Notes: generated by a model from the letters alone, not told the origin. 64,000 bases of DNA from Blautia sp. MSJ-9 (GCF_018919065.1 NZ_JAHLQG010000036.1:1-64000); one strand, 5' to 3'; counted from the first letter of the stretch, positions 44,830-54,554 are shown. Program-made: numbers and translations.

Positions 44830-44845
44830 GAGAGGGGACAAAGAA

Positions 44846-46354
44846 ATGGCAAAAGCGATTATGGTGCAGGGCACAATGTCCAATGCAGGAAAAAGCCTCC
44901 TGGCAGCAGGCCTGTGCAGGATTTTTAAGCAGGATGGCTACAGAGTGGCACCTTTTAAGTCACAGAATATGGCGTTGAATTCTTTTATTACAGAAGAGGG
45001 TCTGGAGATGGGCAGGGCACAGGTGATGCAGGCAGAAGCAGCGGGTATCAAGCCGTCTGTACTAATGAACCCGATCCTGCTGAAGCCTACCAATGATGTG
45101 GGTTCTCAGGTGATCGTAAACGGAGAAGTTCTTGGAACCATGAGTGCCAGAGACTATTTCAAATATAAGAAGAAACTGGTGCCGGACATTATGAAAGCAT
45201 ATGATGCGCTGGCAGCAGAGAATGACATTATCGTCATCGAAGGAGCCGGAAGCCCTGCAGAGATCAATCTGAAAACGGAAGATATCGTAAATATGGGAAT
45301 GGCAAAGATGGCGAAAGCTCCGGTACTTCTGGTCGGAGACATTGACAGAGGCGGTGTCTTTGCACAGCTCATCGGTACGGTGGAACTTCTGGAGGAAGAT
45401 GAACGTCAGATGGTCAAAGGACTGATCATCAACAAATTCCGCGGAGATAAGACAATCCTTGACCCAGGTGTGAACATGCTGGAAGAGAGAAGTCATATTC
45501 CGGTAGTGGGAGTTGCGCCTTATCTGAATATTCAGGTAGAAGATGAAGACAGTCTGACGGAACGTTTTGACAGAAAACAGGAAGTAGATCTGATCGATAT
45601 CGCGGTGATCCGTGTGCCGAGGATTTCCAATTTCACAGATTTTAACCCATTCGAAAGTATTCCGGGGGTTTCCCTCCGTTATGTGCAGCATGTCAGTGAA
45701 CTGAAGACTCCGGATATGATCATCCTGCCGGGAACTAAGAATACGATGGAAGATCTTCTGTGGATGCGTGCAAATGGTCTGGAGGCAGCAGTTCTCAAAG
45801 AAGCTGCAAGAGGAAAGATCATCTTTGGAATTTGCGGTGGCTATCAGATGTTAGGTGAGACGTTGAGCGACCCTCATCATGTGGAAGCAGGTGGCACTAT
45901 CAAAGGAATGGGACTTCTTCCTATGGACACTGTATTTGCGGAGAATAAGACAAGAACCAGAGTATCTGGAAAATTTTTGAATCTGGATGGAGAACTGGCG
46001 GCACTTTCCGGCGCAGAGCTGGAGGGTTACGAGATTCATATGGGAGAGACCGGCTTGAAAGAGAATGCCGGACATTGCGTATCTATTGAGGATCATGTGT
46101 CAGGGACTGTGAAAGAAGATGGCGCATACTGTAAAAACGTCTGTGGAACCTATGTACATGGAGTCTTTGATAAAGAGGATGTGGCAGAAGCAGTTGTCCG
46201 TGTGCTTGGTGAGAAGAAAGGTCTTGATGTGTCTCAGATGACAGGGGTTGATTTCGCAGCATTTAAAGAGACGCAGTATGATATTCTGGCAGCGGAGCTT
46301 CGCAAACATCTGGATATGAAGAAAATTTATGAGATACTGGAGCAGGGGATATAG
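44846..46354 (+). CDS. cbiP: Cobyric acid synthase
   Basis: Glutamine-dependent amidation of side chains b, d, e and g (502 aa; CobQ). The N-terminal P-loop is [18 protein letters not shown], followed by [20 protein letters not shown] and [10 protein letters not shown]. The glutaminase domain shows [14 protein letters not shown], the Cys in [13 protein letters not shown] and the His in [11 protein letters not shown] 44846 follows AGAGGGGAC. Normal length. Confidence 0.96.
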   Translation: MAKAIMVQGTMSNAGKSLLAAGLCRIFKQDGYRVAPFKSQNMALNSFITEEGLEMGRAQVMQAEAAGIKPSVLMNPILLKPTNDVGSQVIVNGEVLGTMSARDYFKYKKKLVPDIMKAYDALAAENDIIVIEGAGSPAEINLKTEDIVNMGMAKMAKAPVLLVGDIDRGGVFAQLIGTVELLEEDERQMVKGLIINKFRGDKTILDPGVNMLEERSHIPVVGVAPYLNIQVEDEDSLTERFDRKQEVDLIDIAVIRVPRISNFTDFNPFESIPGVSLRYVQHVSELKTPDMIILPGTKNTMEDLLWMRANGLEAAVLKEAARGKIIFGICGGYQMLGETLSDPHHVEAGGTIKGMGLLPMDTVFAENKTRTRVSGKFLNLDGELAALSGAELEGYEIHMGETGLKENAGHCVSIEDHVSGTVKEDGAYCKNVCGTYVHGVFDKEDVAEAVVRVLGEKKGLDVSQMTGVDFAAFKETQYDILAAELRKHLDMKKIYEILEQGI

Positions 46355-46446
46355 GCTGAATCAGTATAGCGAAAATTTATCGTGCCGGAAATAGAAGTAA
46401 CTGTTATATGAATGATACGGGAAATATGGAGTTTGGGAGATAAGAA

Positions 46447-47091
46447 ATGAAAGTAGAACTGGAAAATGTAAAACCAATGGATATAGAGAAACGCAGCTTC
46501 GAGATCATTACAGAGGAACTTGGCGATACAAAACTGATCCCTGGAACAGAACTGATCGTAAAAAGATGCATTCACACAAGTGCAGATTTTGACTATGCAA
46601 AGAACCTTTGCTTCTCTGAAGATGCCGTACAGAAAGCAATCGCAGCCATCAAAGACGGTGCCTGCATTGTAACAGATACACATATGGCAGAATCCGGGAT
46701 CAACAAGAGAGTTCTCTCCCGTTACGGCGGCGAGGTATTCTGTTTTATCTCTGATGAAGACGTGGCAGCAACAGCCAAAGCGAATGGGACTACAAGAGCA
46801 ACAGCAAGCATGGATAAAGCGGCAGCACTGGGAAAGAAACTGATCTTTGCCATCGGAAATGCTCCGACCGCGCTGGTACGTCTCTATGAGCTCATCGAAG
46901 ACGGCAAACTTGATCCGGAACTGATCATCGGCGTACCGGTAGGATTCGTAAATGTGGTACAGTCCAAGGAACTGATCATGCAGGCAGATGTGCCGTATAT
47001 CGTGGCAAGAGGAAGAAAAGGCGGCAGCAATATCGCGGCATGCATCTGTAATGCACTGCTTTATATGCTTGATAATAACAGAGGATATTGA
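46447..47091 (+). CDS. cbiC: Cobalt-precorrin-8 methylmutase
   Basis: Moves the methyl group from C11 to C12 to give cobyrinate (214 aa). The catalytic His lies in KRCIHTSADFDYAKNL; other motifs are IVTDTHMAESGINKR, AIGNAPTALVRLYELI and VGFVNVVQSKEL, ARGRKGGSNIAA. It is the last gene of the cbi run, 92 bp after cbiP. No clear terminator follows; the AT-rich accessory segment begins directly after it. Confidence 0.96.
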   Translation: MKVELENVKPMDIEKRSFEIITEELGDTKLIPGTELIVKRCIHTSADFDYAKNLCFSEDAVQKAIAAIKDGACIVTDTHMAESGINKRVLSRYGGEVFCFISDEDVAATAKANGTTRATASMDKAAALGKKLIFAIGNAPTALVRLYELIEDGKLDPELIIGVPVGFVNVVQSKELIMQADVPYIVARGRKGGSNIAACICNALLYMLDNNRGY

Positions 47092-47565
47092 TTTAAATAA
47101 AGAGAATTCGAAAATTTGTAAATATGAGGATGATTTGCAGTGATTAGTAAAAATTGTATACAAGTTAATTACAATGTTTTAATGTTCAAAATGCAATTGC
47201 TAAATATGTAATTATTTTATTTGAGAGTATAATAAATTCCTACAAAAATATAGAAAATTAGTTTAATTTTCTTTACAAATATTTGAAGTTAGCATGATGT
47301 ACATCATAAAATATATTGCTAAAATATAGCGAATAGTAATATTAGAGATATTATTCTAGTGAAAATGTACTGCCTAGCTCAAGATAGAACAAATGTTTAT
47401 TGCTTCGATTATATATGATATAATAAGAGTCTGGAAACATTGTAGAAAGAATAAAATAGATGGATATAATTAATATAATCCTGTAAGAAATGTGCTTGAT
47501 ATTTAAAAGGGTTCAATGAAATATTGGAGTAAATACTTTTTCTTTATGGAAATGGAGAATAAAGA
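47092..47565. other. AT-rich gene-free stretch before the defence genes
   Basis: No gene seen. The base composition drops sharply to A+T right after cbiC and stays low through 52.2 kb. A TATAAT box at 47419-47424 is the best promoter candidate for the restriction-modification gene, but no good -35 box accompanies it. No inverted or direct repeats marking an insertion end were found by eye. Confidence 0.55.
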
Positions 47566-49986
47566 ATGGCAGTTACTAAGATTGAAAAATATACTGAAAA
47601 ATTAACAGAACAAGAAATGAAAATAGGTGAATATGGCGAAAATAGTTTTGGCTTTGTATATGTCCAGGGAGAAAATACTCCTAATTCTAACATTAATGAG
47701 GCATTGAAATCTGCTGGAGGTAAACCAAAAGTCTGTTCTTTGACGGATTTTGATATTCATGGAACAGGAAAAGCAAAGCCTGAATATATTATCACTCTTA
47801 AACGTGATCTAAATACATTACTTGTTGTAGAATGTAAGAATACAGTAAAAAAACATAAAAGTGAGCAACTGGATCACCCAAAAGACTATGCAGTTGATGG
47901 CGTATTATATTATGCGAAATATCTTAAAAATAGTTTTAATGTGATTGCAATTGGAATTTCTGGAACTAAAAAAAATGAACTGCAGGTTGATGCATATTAT
48001 TGGCCTAAAAACCAGGAATCTTTTACAGAACTTGTTAAAGCAAAAAATATTATTTTGGAACCAGAAAATTATTTGAAATTGGTACGGGGAGAGAGGGTTC
48101 AAAAAGAATATAATTTGTCGGAAGTTAAGGCGACAGCAGTGACCATTCATAATTCATTGCGTATAAATAAGATGACAGAAAAATTGAAACCGTTATTTAT
48201 TGCAGGAATTCTTATAGCGTTGCAAGATAATCCATTTAGCCATGACTACGATCAAATTACAAGTTTTGATACACTGTTAGATAGTTGTTGTTCTGCGATT
48301 AGCCGTGTACTTTCTGATGGTGAAATTGGATATGATAAAATTGATGAAATTAAAGGAAAATTTGGTGAAATTAAGGCAGTAATTAAATTGAAAGCTACGC
48401 CTCTTTCAGATGACCACTCTTTGCGTTGGTACATTAATCAACTTGAAATGAAAATAAAACCTATGATGGATTATGTAGGGAATACAATAGATGCTCTTGG
48501 AATTTTTTATCATGAGTTTATTAGTTATTCGTCTGGAGATGGTAACTCTCTTGGCATTGTATTAACGCCACAGCATTTAACAGAGTTTATGGCTGAGCTG
48601 ATAAATATAGATAAGAATTCACATGTTGTTGATATTTGTTGTGGTAGTGGTGCGTTTCTTGTAACTGCTATGGGGAAAATGTTTAAGCAAGCTACATCCC
48701 AAAAAGAGATTGAATATATTCGAAAAAATAATCTTTATGGTGTTGAGCAGGATTCAGATATTCATACGCTTGCTCTTGCAAATATGATTATGAGAAGAGA
48801 TGGAAAATCCCATATTTTTCATGGAGATTGTTTTGATAATGAAACAATAAAGAAACTTAAAAATTTAAAAGATACTAGAGGAAATAGTATAGTGTTAAAT
48901 AAAGGTTTACTGAATCCACCATATTCTCAAAAAGATCATGCAGAACTTGAATTTTTAGAGCAAGAACTTGATATTATTTGTCAGGGTGGTGAGGTTGCTA
49001 TTGTATGTCCTACGAGCTGTGCTATTGGAACAAAATTTAAAGATATACGGTCACGTTTGATGAGTAAACATACATTAAAAGCTGTTTTTTCGATGCCGGA
49101 GGATATTTTTTATGGACAAGGCGCGGGAACGTGTGTTTGTGTTATGATTTGGGAAGCTGGAAAACCTCATAATTCGGAGATCTCTACGTTTTTTGGTTAT
49201 TATAAAGATGATGGATTTGTTAAACGAAAAAAACTTGGACGAATAGATGCATATAACAAATGGGACAATATAAAAGCAAGATGGTTACATTTATATCGAG
49301 AAAAGGAAGTTGTTGATGGATTCACAATAAAAGCTTGTGTTTCTGATAAAGATGAATGGTTATGTGAAGCGTATATGAAAACAGATTATAAAAAGTTAAA
49401 TGATTCAATTTTTGAACAATCTATTAGAGATTATTTGGCTTTTCAGGTAAAAAATGGAATAACGGTTTTAAATTCGAAATATGCGGCTTCTGAACTAATA
49501 AAACTTAGTGATCCTAAATATTGGAAAGAAATGCCACTTTCTGACTTATTTTTGGTGTCAACGTCCAAAGATCCAAATTTACAGAATAGTAATCGTGGAA
49601 CAACTCCGTACATTTCGTCTTCAGCAGATAATAATGGACTGACAGCTTATGTGGATACAGAGCCATCACAGGCAGCAAATACTTTGACAATTGCGCGTAA
49701 TGGGTCTGTTGGATCGACCTTTTTTCAACCTGTACCTTATGCTGCATCACCTGATGATGTTAGAATTTTAACTCCTAAAGAAAATGTAAAAATAAATGTA
49801 TATTCTGGACTATTTATAAAAACTGTTATTGAGTTAGAAAAATTTAAATATGCATATGGAAGAAAATTAGGGACAAAGAGAATAGAAAAAGTTATTATTA
49901 AGTTACCGGTTGACCAGTATGGAATGCCTGATTTTAATTATATGGAAAAATACATTAAATCACTTCCTTATAGTGATAGAATATAA
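47566..49986 (+). CDS. Single-chain restriction-modification enzyme (type IIG-like)
   Basis: An 806-aa protein. Residues about 20-130: PD-(D/E)XK nuclease domain like HsdR_N (Pro72-Glu73 in AKPEYIITL, Glu89-Cys-Lys91 in LLVVECKN, then Gln101 and DGVLYYAKYL). About 290-600: HsdM-type N6-adenine methyltransferase (LGIVLTPQHL, motif I VVDICCGSGAF at 354-364, motif IV LLNPPY at 448-453). About 650-800: one HsdS-like target recognition domain (YWKEMPLSDLFLVST, TLTIARNGSVGSTFF). All three functions in one chain suggest it both cuts and methylates one DNA site. Far more AT-rich than neighbours; 13 bases before the DUF262 gene. Confidence 0.85.
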   Translation: MAVTKIEKYTEKLTEQEMKIGEYGENSFGFVYVQGENTPNSNINEALKSAGGKPKVCSLTDFDIHGTGKAKPEYIITLKRDLNTLLVVECKNTVKKHKSEQLDHPKDYAVDGVLYYAKYLKNSFNVIAIGISGTKKNELQVDAYYWPKNQESFTELVKAKNIILEPENYLKLVRGERVQKEYNLSEVKATAVTIHNSLRINKMTEKLKPLFIAGILIALQDNPFSHDYDQITSFDTLLDSCCSAISRVLSDGEIGYDKIDEIKGKFGEIKAVIKLKATPLSDDHSLRWYINQLEMKIKPMMDYVGNTIDALGIFYHEFISYSSGDGNSLGIVLTPQHLTEFMAELINIDKNSHVVDICCGSGAFLVTAMGKMFKQATSQKEIEYIRKNNLYGVEQDSDIHTLALANMIMRRDGKSHIFHGDCFDNETIKKLKNLKDTRGNSIVLNKGLLNPPYSQKDHAELEFLEQELDIICQGGEVAIVCPTSCAIGTKFKDIRSRLMSKHTLKAVFSMPEDIFYGQGAGTCVCVMIWEAGKPHNSEISTFFGYYKDDGFVKRKKLGRIDAYNKWDNIKARWLHLYREKEVVDGFTIKACVSDKDEWLCEAYMKTDYKKLNDSIFEQSIRDYLAFQVKNGITVLNSKYAASELIKLSDPKYWKEMPLSDLFLVSTSKDPNLQNSNRGTTPYISSSADNNGLTAYVDTEPSQAANTLTIARNGSVGSTFFQPVPYAASPDDVRILTPKENVKINVYSGLFIKTVIELEKFKYAYGRKLGTKRIEKVIIKLPVDQYGMPDFNYMEKYIKSLPYSDRI

Positions 49987-49999
49987 AGGAGAGGGAATT

Positions 50000-51160
50000 A
50001 TGGAGAAAATGGAAATGGGAGTTAATATGAATGTTGAAGAGGATAAAGAAGATGAAGCTCTTCAACTTCTTGCCGAAAATACAGAAATTGAGCAGGAACA
50101 AAAAGATTTTGTAGAGAATGAATTTGTACAAAAGCGAAGTCTGCTCCAAAAAACTAAAATTGTTCGTCAAACATGGTCTATTGCTGAAATTTATCAAAAA
50201 ATAAAGGATAAGAAACTTATTCTTGATCCTGATTATCAACGTCGTGTAATTTGGGGAAGTGATAAAAAGACAGCGTTTATTGAATCTCTTTATATGGAAA
50301 TTATGATTCCACCAATTTATGTTGTTGAAATTCCTGGGGAAGACATTCTTGATGAAACAAAGTATGAAGTAGTTGATGGCAAACAACGATTAACAGCTAT
50401 AATGGATTTTATAAAAGGTTCATTGCAGTTAAATGAACGTGATCTTGAATATTATGCTGATATTTTTGGCGGAAAAACATTTTCTGAGGTTCGTGAAATT
50501 GACCCTGAAAGAACATCTCAAATGCTATCGTCAATACTTGATATTTATGTAATTACAGCTAATTCGCCGGAATTTACAAAGTATGATATTTTTGCCAGAT
50601 TGAATCGGGGTGCAGAAAAGCTAAAAGTAAATGAAATTAGGCGAGCTATTTATAAGTCAGAAATTACTGGCTGGATTACGGATTTTGTTGATTGTCAACA
50701 GAAAACAAATAAAGAATTTTATAACACTATTTTTACGGCCAATGATATTAAGAGATATGAAGATTATGGGCGCTTTTACAAATCTCTTGCATTTTATTTA
50801 CGTTCAAATATTGAAGAAGGTGTTGTTGAAGGCTACAATTCTAGACCTCGTGATATGATCAATAATGTACTGCAAGATATACAGAAAGGCAACAATTCAA
50901 TAAAGAAAGAGGAGCTACTTCTTTTGCTGAATGTAACACTTGAACTGAAAAGGACTTATGGAAATATTCCTAATGCAGATTATGTAATTGACGCTCTTGT
51001 TCCTTTTATTGATCTAATCAATAATAATGGAGCACTTATAGGATTAGATAGGATATTTTCTGATGAGTTAGTTAAAAATACTCTTGAAAAATCACCTGCA
51101 ACTACAAGTAATGTGAATAAGCGACTTTGTCGAGTGAAGAAGTTGATAATGGAGAAATGA
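50000..51160 (+). CDS. DUF262 (ParB/Srx-like) protein
   Basis: A 386-aa DUF262 protein. The acidic, coiled N-terminus (1-50) precedes the ParB-like fold: DPDYQRRVIWGSDKKTAFIE (76-95), PPIYVVEIPG, and the signature YEVVDGKQRLTAIMDFI (122-138), a DGQQR variant. In GmrSD type IV systems this fold binds or hydrolyses nucleotides and partners with an HNH nuclease (DUF1524), which is absent here. ATG 50000 follows AAAGGAGAGG. It lies between the restriction-modification gene and the HEPN gene, in one likely operon. Confidence 0.85.
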   Translation: MEKMEMGVNMNVEEDKEDEALQLLAENTEIEQEQKDFVENEFVQKRSLLQKTKIVRQTWSIAEIYQKIKDKKLILDPDYQRRVIWGSDKKTAFIESLYMEIMIPPIYVVEIPGEDILDETKYEVVDGKQRLTAIMDFIKGSLQLNERDLEYYADIFGGKTFSEVREIDPERTSQMLSSILDIYVITANSPEFTKYDIFARLNRGAEKLKVNEIRRAIYKSEITGWITDFVDCQQKTNKEFYNTIFTANDIKRYEDYGRFYKSLAFYLRSNIEEGVVEGYNSRPRDMINNVLQDIQKGNNSIKKEELLLLLNVTLELKRTYGNIPNADYVIDALVPFIDLINNNGALIGLDRIFSDELVKNTLEKSPATTSNVNKRLCRVKKLIMEK

Positions 51161-51161
51161 T

Positions 51162-51773
51162 ATGAATGGCATAAAAAGCATAGATCAAAATACTTTATCT
51201 ATTCAAATAAAATCACTTATGATTTATGAATTTCTCAAAGAGTATAATAAACTTGAACGGATGATTAGGGGAATATTTGAGAAAAATATTCCCTTATTGC
51301 CAAATACAGTCATTCAACAACTTTATTTTTATAGCGGAGGTCGAATTGGAACATATATTGATGTTGAAGAAGAATCTGTAAAGTTATCTGCTATAAAGTA
51401 TAAGGATAATGATTTGTTTAAGGAACTTACTATTAACCAGATTGTAAAAATTTTTAAAAAGAATTCTTGTCTAAAAGCATTTAACTTTGAAATATCATCT
51501 GTTCAAAGAGCAACTACGGAATATTCTTTTTATGATTGTGCGATCCGACTGCTGAATATGCGCAATATATTGGCACATGAGATGGTAGATATCCAGTTTA
51601 AAAATAAAGATTTGATAGAGTTGTTAACTTTTGACCAACTTGAGAAACATAATTTTGAAATATTACAAAATTATGATATTCATGTAATGGATAATATGAC
51701 ACAGTATATTGCAAGTAATATTGTGTATATGCGTAAAATTATTGATCATTTAAGAACATTGATGGAAGAATAG
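51162..51773 (+). CDS. Small HEPN-motif protein
   Basis: A 203-aa, helix-rich protein. Residues 134-139 read RNILAH, matching the R-x4-H motif of HEPN ribonucleases, within a helical segment (CAIRLLNMRNILAHEM). It resembles HEPN-like nucleases found next to DUF262 genes (MAE_28990/MAE_18760 type), but this is a motif-level call. It begins one base after the DUF262 stop codon, so translation is almost certainly coupled. It may be the toxic effector of the cluster, with DUF262 as sensor or control part. Confidence 0.65.
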   Translation: MNGIKSIDQNTLSIQIKSLMIYEFLKEYNKLERMIRGIFEKNIPLLPNTVIQQLYFYSGGRIGTYIDVEEESVKLSAIKYKDNDLFKELTINQIVKIFKKNSCLKAFNFEISSVQRATTEYSFYDCAIRLLNMRNILAHEMVDIQFKNKDLIELLTFDQLEKHNFEILQNYDIHVMDNMTQYIASNIVYMRKIIDHLRTLMEE

Positions 51774-52226
51774 AATTAGGGTGATTACATAGTGCAATAA
51801 AAATTAGAACTATATAAAAATAACAATTTTTACAAGTATAATACTATATTTATAAATGAAAGTAGATTGTTAGCTATAGGAATTAAGTAGTATATGAACA
51901 CGGAAATTGTTACTTTTTATGAATGAACATGATGAGCATGATAAGAAATAAAATGGAAATTGCGATAGTTTTTTAATAGAAATAAAACCGACATAAAACT
52001 GATCTCTAAAAAAATTACAAAACTGAATATATTCAGATGAATAATCTGATGCTATAATAATAAGATCAGAATGGAATAATAAAAAATCATTCTAATTTTG
52101 TTTCGAAAATCTGGAATTTAATCCAATTAGGTGAGTTTCCTGCTTTAATTGCGAAAAGTAATAGTGGATGTAAATTTTTCTTAATTTTCGGAACAGATTT
52201 ACGAGAAAGTAAGAGGTACAGATAAA
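51774..52226. other. AT-rich gene-free stretch after the defence genes
   Basis: No gene seen. It contains a TATAAT box (52053-52058), an ATTCAGAT/ATCTGAT hairpin just upstream, and at about 52121-52165 a degenerate family A repeat (CCAATTAGGTGAGTTTCCTG, CTTTAATTGCGAAAAGTAAT). The repeat marks the return to ordinary chromosomal sequence. Confidence 0.55.
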
Positions 52227-53090
52227 TTGAAGAAAATTGCAGTCATTCATGATCTGTCCGGTATGGGAAAATGTTCCCTGACAGCGGCGATCCCTGTAAT
52301 TTCTGCTATGGGAGTGCAGGCCTGTCCTCTGCCTACAGCAGTTCTGAGCAATCAGACAGGATACGGCTCTTATTTCTGTGATGACTACACAGACCGTATG
52401 GAGCAGATCATGGAAGAATGGAAGAAAATGGGATTTCAGCCAGATGGTGTTTACACAGGATTTCTGGCAGATGCCAGACAGGTAGATGTGATCCTGAAAT
52501 TTGTGGATATGTTCTGTACAGAACGGACACATATTCTGATCGACCCGGTAATGGGAGATCAGGGACATGTTTACAAAACTTATTCCGAGGAATTATGTGA
52601 GAAGATGCGTGTGCTAGTACAGCATGCGACTGTGATCACACCGAATATTACGGAAGCACTGCTCCTTTTGTATGGAGAACAGGGAATGAAAGAGAAAATG
52701 GAACTTTTTTCCTGTATGAAAGAAGAGCAGCTGCTTAGTGAGACCGAAGAACTGGGAAGAAAACTGGCAGCTCATTTTGGACTGGAGTCCATTGTCATTA
52801 CAGGAGTAGATATCCTGTGTGAGGATGGCAGTGTAAAGATGGGAAATCTTGTTGTAGAGAAAGACGAAGCAGCCTGGTATTTCTCTGTGAAGGAAGGTGG
52901 AAGCTATTCCGGAACAGGAGATCTGTTCGCTTCTGTACTTAGTGCAGGAATGGTAAAGGGCATTTCCATGAAGAAATGTGTGCAGAAGGCAATCGCTTTT
53001 CTGTCAGGAGCCATTCATGACGCAGTGCTGGAAGGAACAGACAGAAATGACGGTGTTTGTTTTGAAAAATATTTAAAAATGCTGGTATGA
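52227..53090 (+). CDS. Pyridoxamine/pyridoxal kinase
   Basis: A 287-aa ribokinase-fold kinase of the pyridoxamine kinase group, phosphorylating B6 vitamers to make PLP precursors. Motifs: IHDLSGMGKCSLTAAIPVIS at the N-terminus, TGFLADARQVD, LIDPVMGDQGHVYKTYS, VITPNITEALLL and GGSYSGTGDLFASVL (catalytic Asp). The start codon is TTG with AGAGGT upstream. It lies 22 bp before an ECF S component, which suggests import plus trapping of vitamin B6. Confidence 0.9.
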   Translation: MKKIAVIHDLSGMGKCSLTAAIPVISAMGVQACPLPTAVLSNQTGYGSYFCDDYTDRMEQIMEEWKKMGFQPDGVYTGFLADARQVDVILKFVDMFCTERTHILIDPVMGDQGHVYKTYSEELCEKMRVLVQHATVITPNITEALLLLYGEQGMKEKMELFSCMKEEQLLSETEELGRKLAAHFGLESIVITGVDILCEDGSVKMGNLVVEKDEAAWYFSVKEGGSYSGTGDLFASVLSAGMVKGISMKKCVQKAIAFLSGAIHDAVLEGTDRNDGVCFEKYLKMLV

Positions 53091-53112
53091 TCCAGCCGAG
53101 GAGGAGAAGTTT

Positions 53113-53661
53113 ATGTCAGAAGTAACAACAACGAAACAGGATGTACAGACTTCTGTTACATTGAGAAGGATTACGGCAACTGCAGTAATGGCAGCTCTCA
53201 CTACATTGATGACTGCCTATATTTTTCATATTCCAGTAGGTGTAAATGGCGGATATGTACATCTGGGTGATACGATGATCTATATTGCAGCAGCATTTCT
53301 GCCACTGCCTTATGCATGTGCGGCAGGCGCGATTGGCGGAGGTCTAGCGGATCTTTTGACTGCACCGGTATGGGCACCTGCAACGATCATTATCAAGATG
53401 CTGATCTGTCTTCCATTTTCTTCTAAAGGAAAGAAACTTGTTACAAAGAGAAATGTGATCGCATTGTTTCTTGCATTTATGATTTCTGCAACAGGATATT
53501 ATGTGGCAGAAGGAATTATGTTTGGATTTACTGCATCTTTCTTTACATCTGTCAGTGGAAGTATTGTACAGTCCGGCGGAAGTGCAGTTATGTTCCTGAT
53601 CATTGGAGCTGCGCTTGACAGAGTTGGATTTAAGACCAAGATCGCAAATGTAGGAAAATAA
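53113..53661 (+). CDS. ECF transporter S component
   Basis: A 182-aa membrane protein with about five to six helices, of the ECF S-component type (TIGR04002-like by appearance). Typical regions: ITATAVMAALTTLMTAYIF, VHLGDTMIYIAAAFLPLPYA and AGAIGGGLADLLTAPVWAPA. The substrate is not known from sequence. Operon partnership with the pyridoxamine kinase points to a B6 vitamer. RBS GAGGAGGAG before the ATG. Confidence 0.85.
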   Translation: MSEVTTTKQDVQTSVTLRRITATAVMAALTTLMTAYIFHIPVGVNGGYVHLGDTMIYIAAAFLPLPYACAAGAIGGGLADLLTAPVWAPATIIIKMLICLPFSSKGKKLVTKRNVIALFLAFMISATGYYVAEGIMFGFTASFFTSVSGSIVQSGGSAVMFLIIGAALDRVGFKTKIANVGK

Positions 53662-53718
53662 AAATATCAGATATCAGCAGAAGAACAGTTATATAAATGA
53701 CAAATAAATTCTGTGTAT

Positions 53719-53755
53719 CGCGAAATATGTTACTGTGCACGAAGTGAACAGTAAT
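53719..53755. repeat. Family B palindromic repeat copy
   Basis: CGCGAAATATGTTACTGTGC followed by ACGAAGTGAACAGTAAT, matching the CGCGAAGCGTGTTACTG and GTGAACAGTAA parts of the family. Confidence 0.65.
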
Positions 53756-53779
53756 TATAAAGATTGAAGGGAACACAAA

Positions 53780-54385
53780 ATGACAACAGATATCATTTAC
53801 AGATATAAAAACCAGGTATATTTTAACATTACCAACAAATGTCCCTGCAGATGTACTTTCTGTATCAGAAATACAGAAGACGCCATCGGTGAGGCATCCA
53901 ATCTCTGGTTCGACCATGAACCGAGTCTGGAGGAAATTTACAAAGCAATCGACGAATTTGATTTTACAGACTGCAATGAGGTAGTTTTCTGTGGATACGG
54001 AGAACCGACTATGGCACTGGAGAATCTGATCGAAGTAAGCAAATATGTGAGAGCAAGATATCCATTTAAGATCAGACTGAATACCAATGGGCTCTCAGAC
54101 CTGATCCATAACCGTTCTACAGCGAAGGATGTCTGTCAGGCAGTAGACAGCGTATCCATCAGCTTAAATATGCCGGATGCAGCTTCTTATAATGAAGTAG
54201 TCCGCCCGGCATACGGAGAGAAATCTTTTGATGCAATGCTGAAATTTGCAAGAGACTGCAAACAGTATATCGACGATGTACGCTTCACTGTTGTAGATGT
54301 GATCGGTGAGGAGAAAGTAGAGCAGAGCAAGATTGTGGCAGCACAGAACGGAATTCCGTTAAGAGTAAGAAAATATTCACCGTGA
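53780..54385 (+). CDS. Radical SAM protein (TatD-linked type)
   Basis: A 201-aa small radical SAM enzyme. The iron-sulfur motif is CPCRCTFC near residue 19 (C-x3-C-x2-C). Other features: VVFCGYGEPTMALENLIE and LNTNGLSDLI, VDSVSISLNMPDAASYNEVV. It resembles the TatD-associated radical SAM family of unknown reaction; no tatD gene is adjacent here. RBS GAAGGGAAC. It follows a family B repeat and is likely monocistronic. Confidence 0.87.
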   Translation: MTTDIIYRYKNQVYFNITNKCPCRCTFCIRNTEDAIGEASNLWFDHEPSLEEIYKAIDEFDFTDCNEVVFCGYGEPTMALENLIEVSKYVRARYPFKIRLNTNGLSDLIHNRSTAKDVCQAVDSVSISLNMPDAASYNEVVRPAYGEKSFDAMLKFARDCKQYIDDVRFTVVDVIGEEKVEQSKIVAAQNGIPLRVRKYSP

Positions 54386-54554
54386 CAGGTGAGAAAATAA
54401 GAGAGAGGGATTTGTATTGTTGTTATGACAGCAGTGCGAAGCCCTTTTTGGTCTCAATTTTACTTGGCAGGCATATGGGATTCATGTTATCATTAAAGTA
54501 ATAAAGATGTGTAACAGTGAGAGTATATGTTTTGTAAGTAGAGGAGTGCACCAA

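Noticed and set aside
45062-45691. 209-codon minus-strand frame
   Set aside because: Antisense shadow of cbiP.
46327-47163. 278-codon minus-strand frame
   Set aside because: Antisense shadow of cbiC; composition is Cys/Ser/Ile-rich and no family is recognisable.
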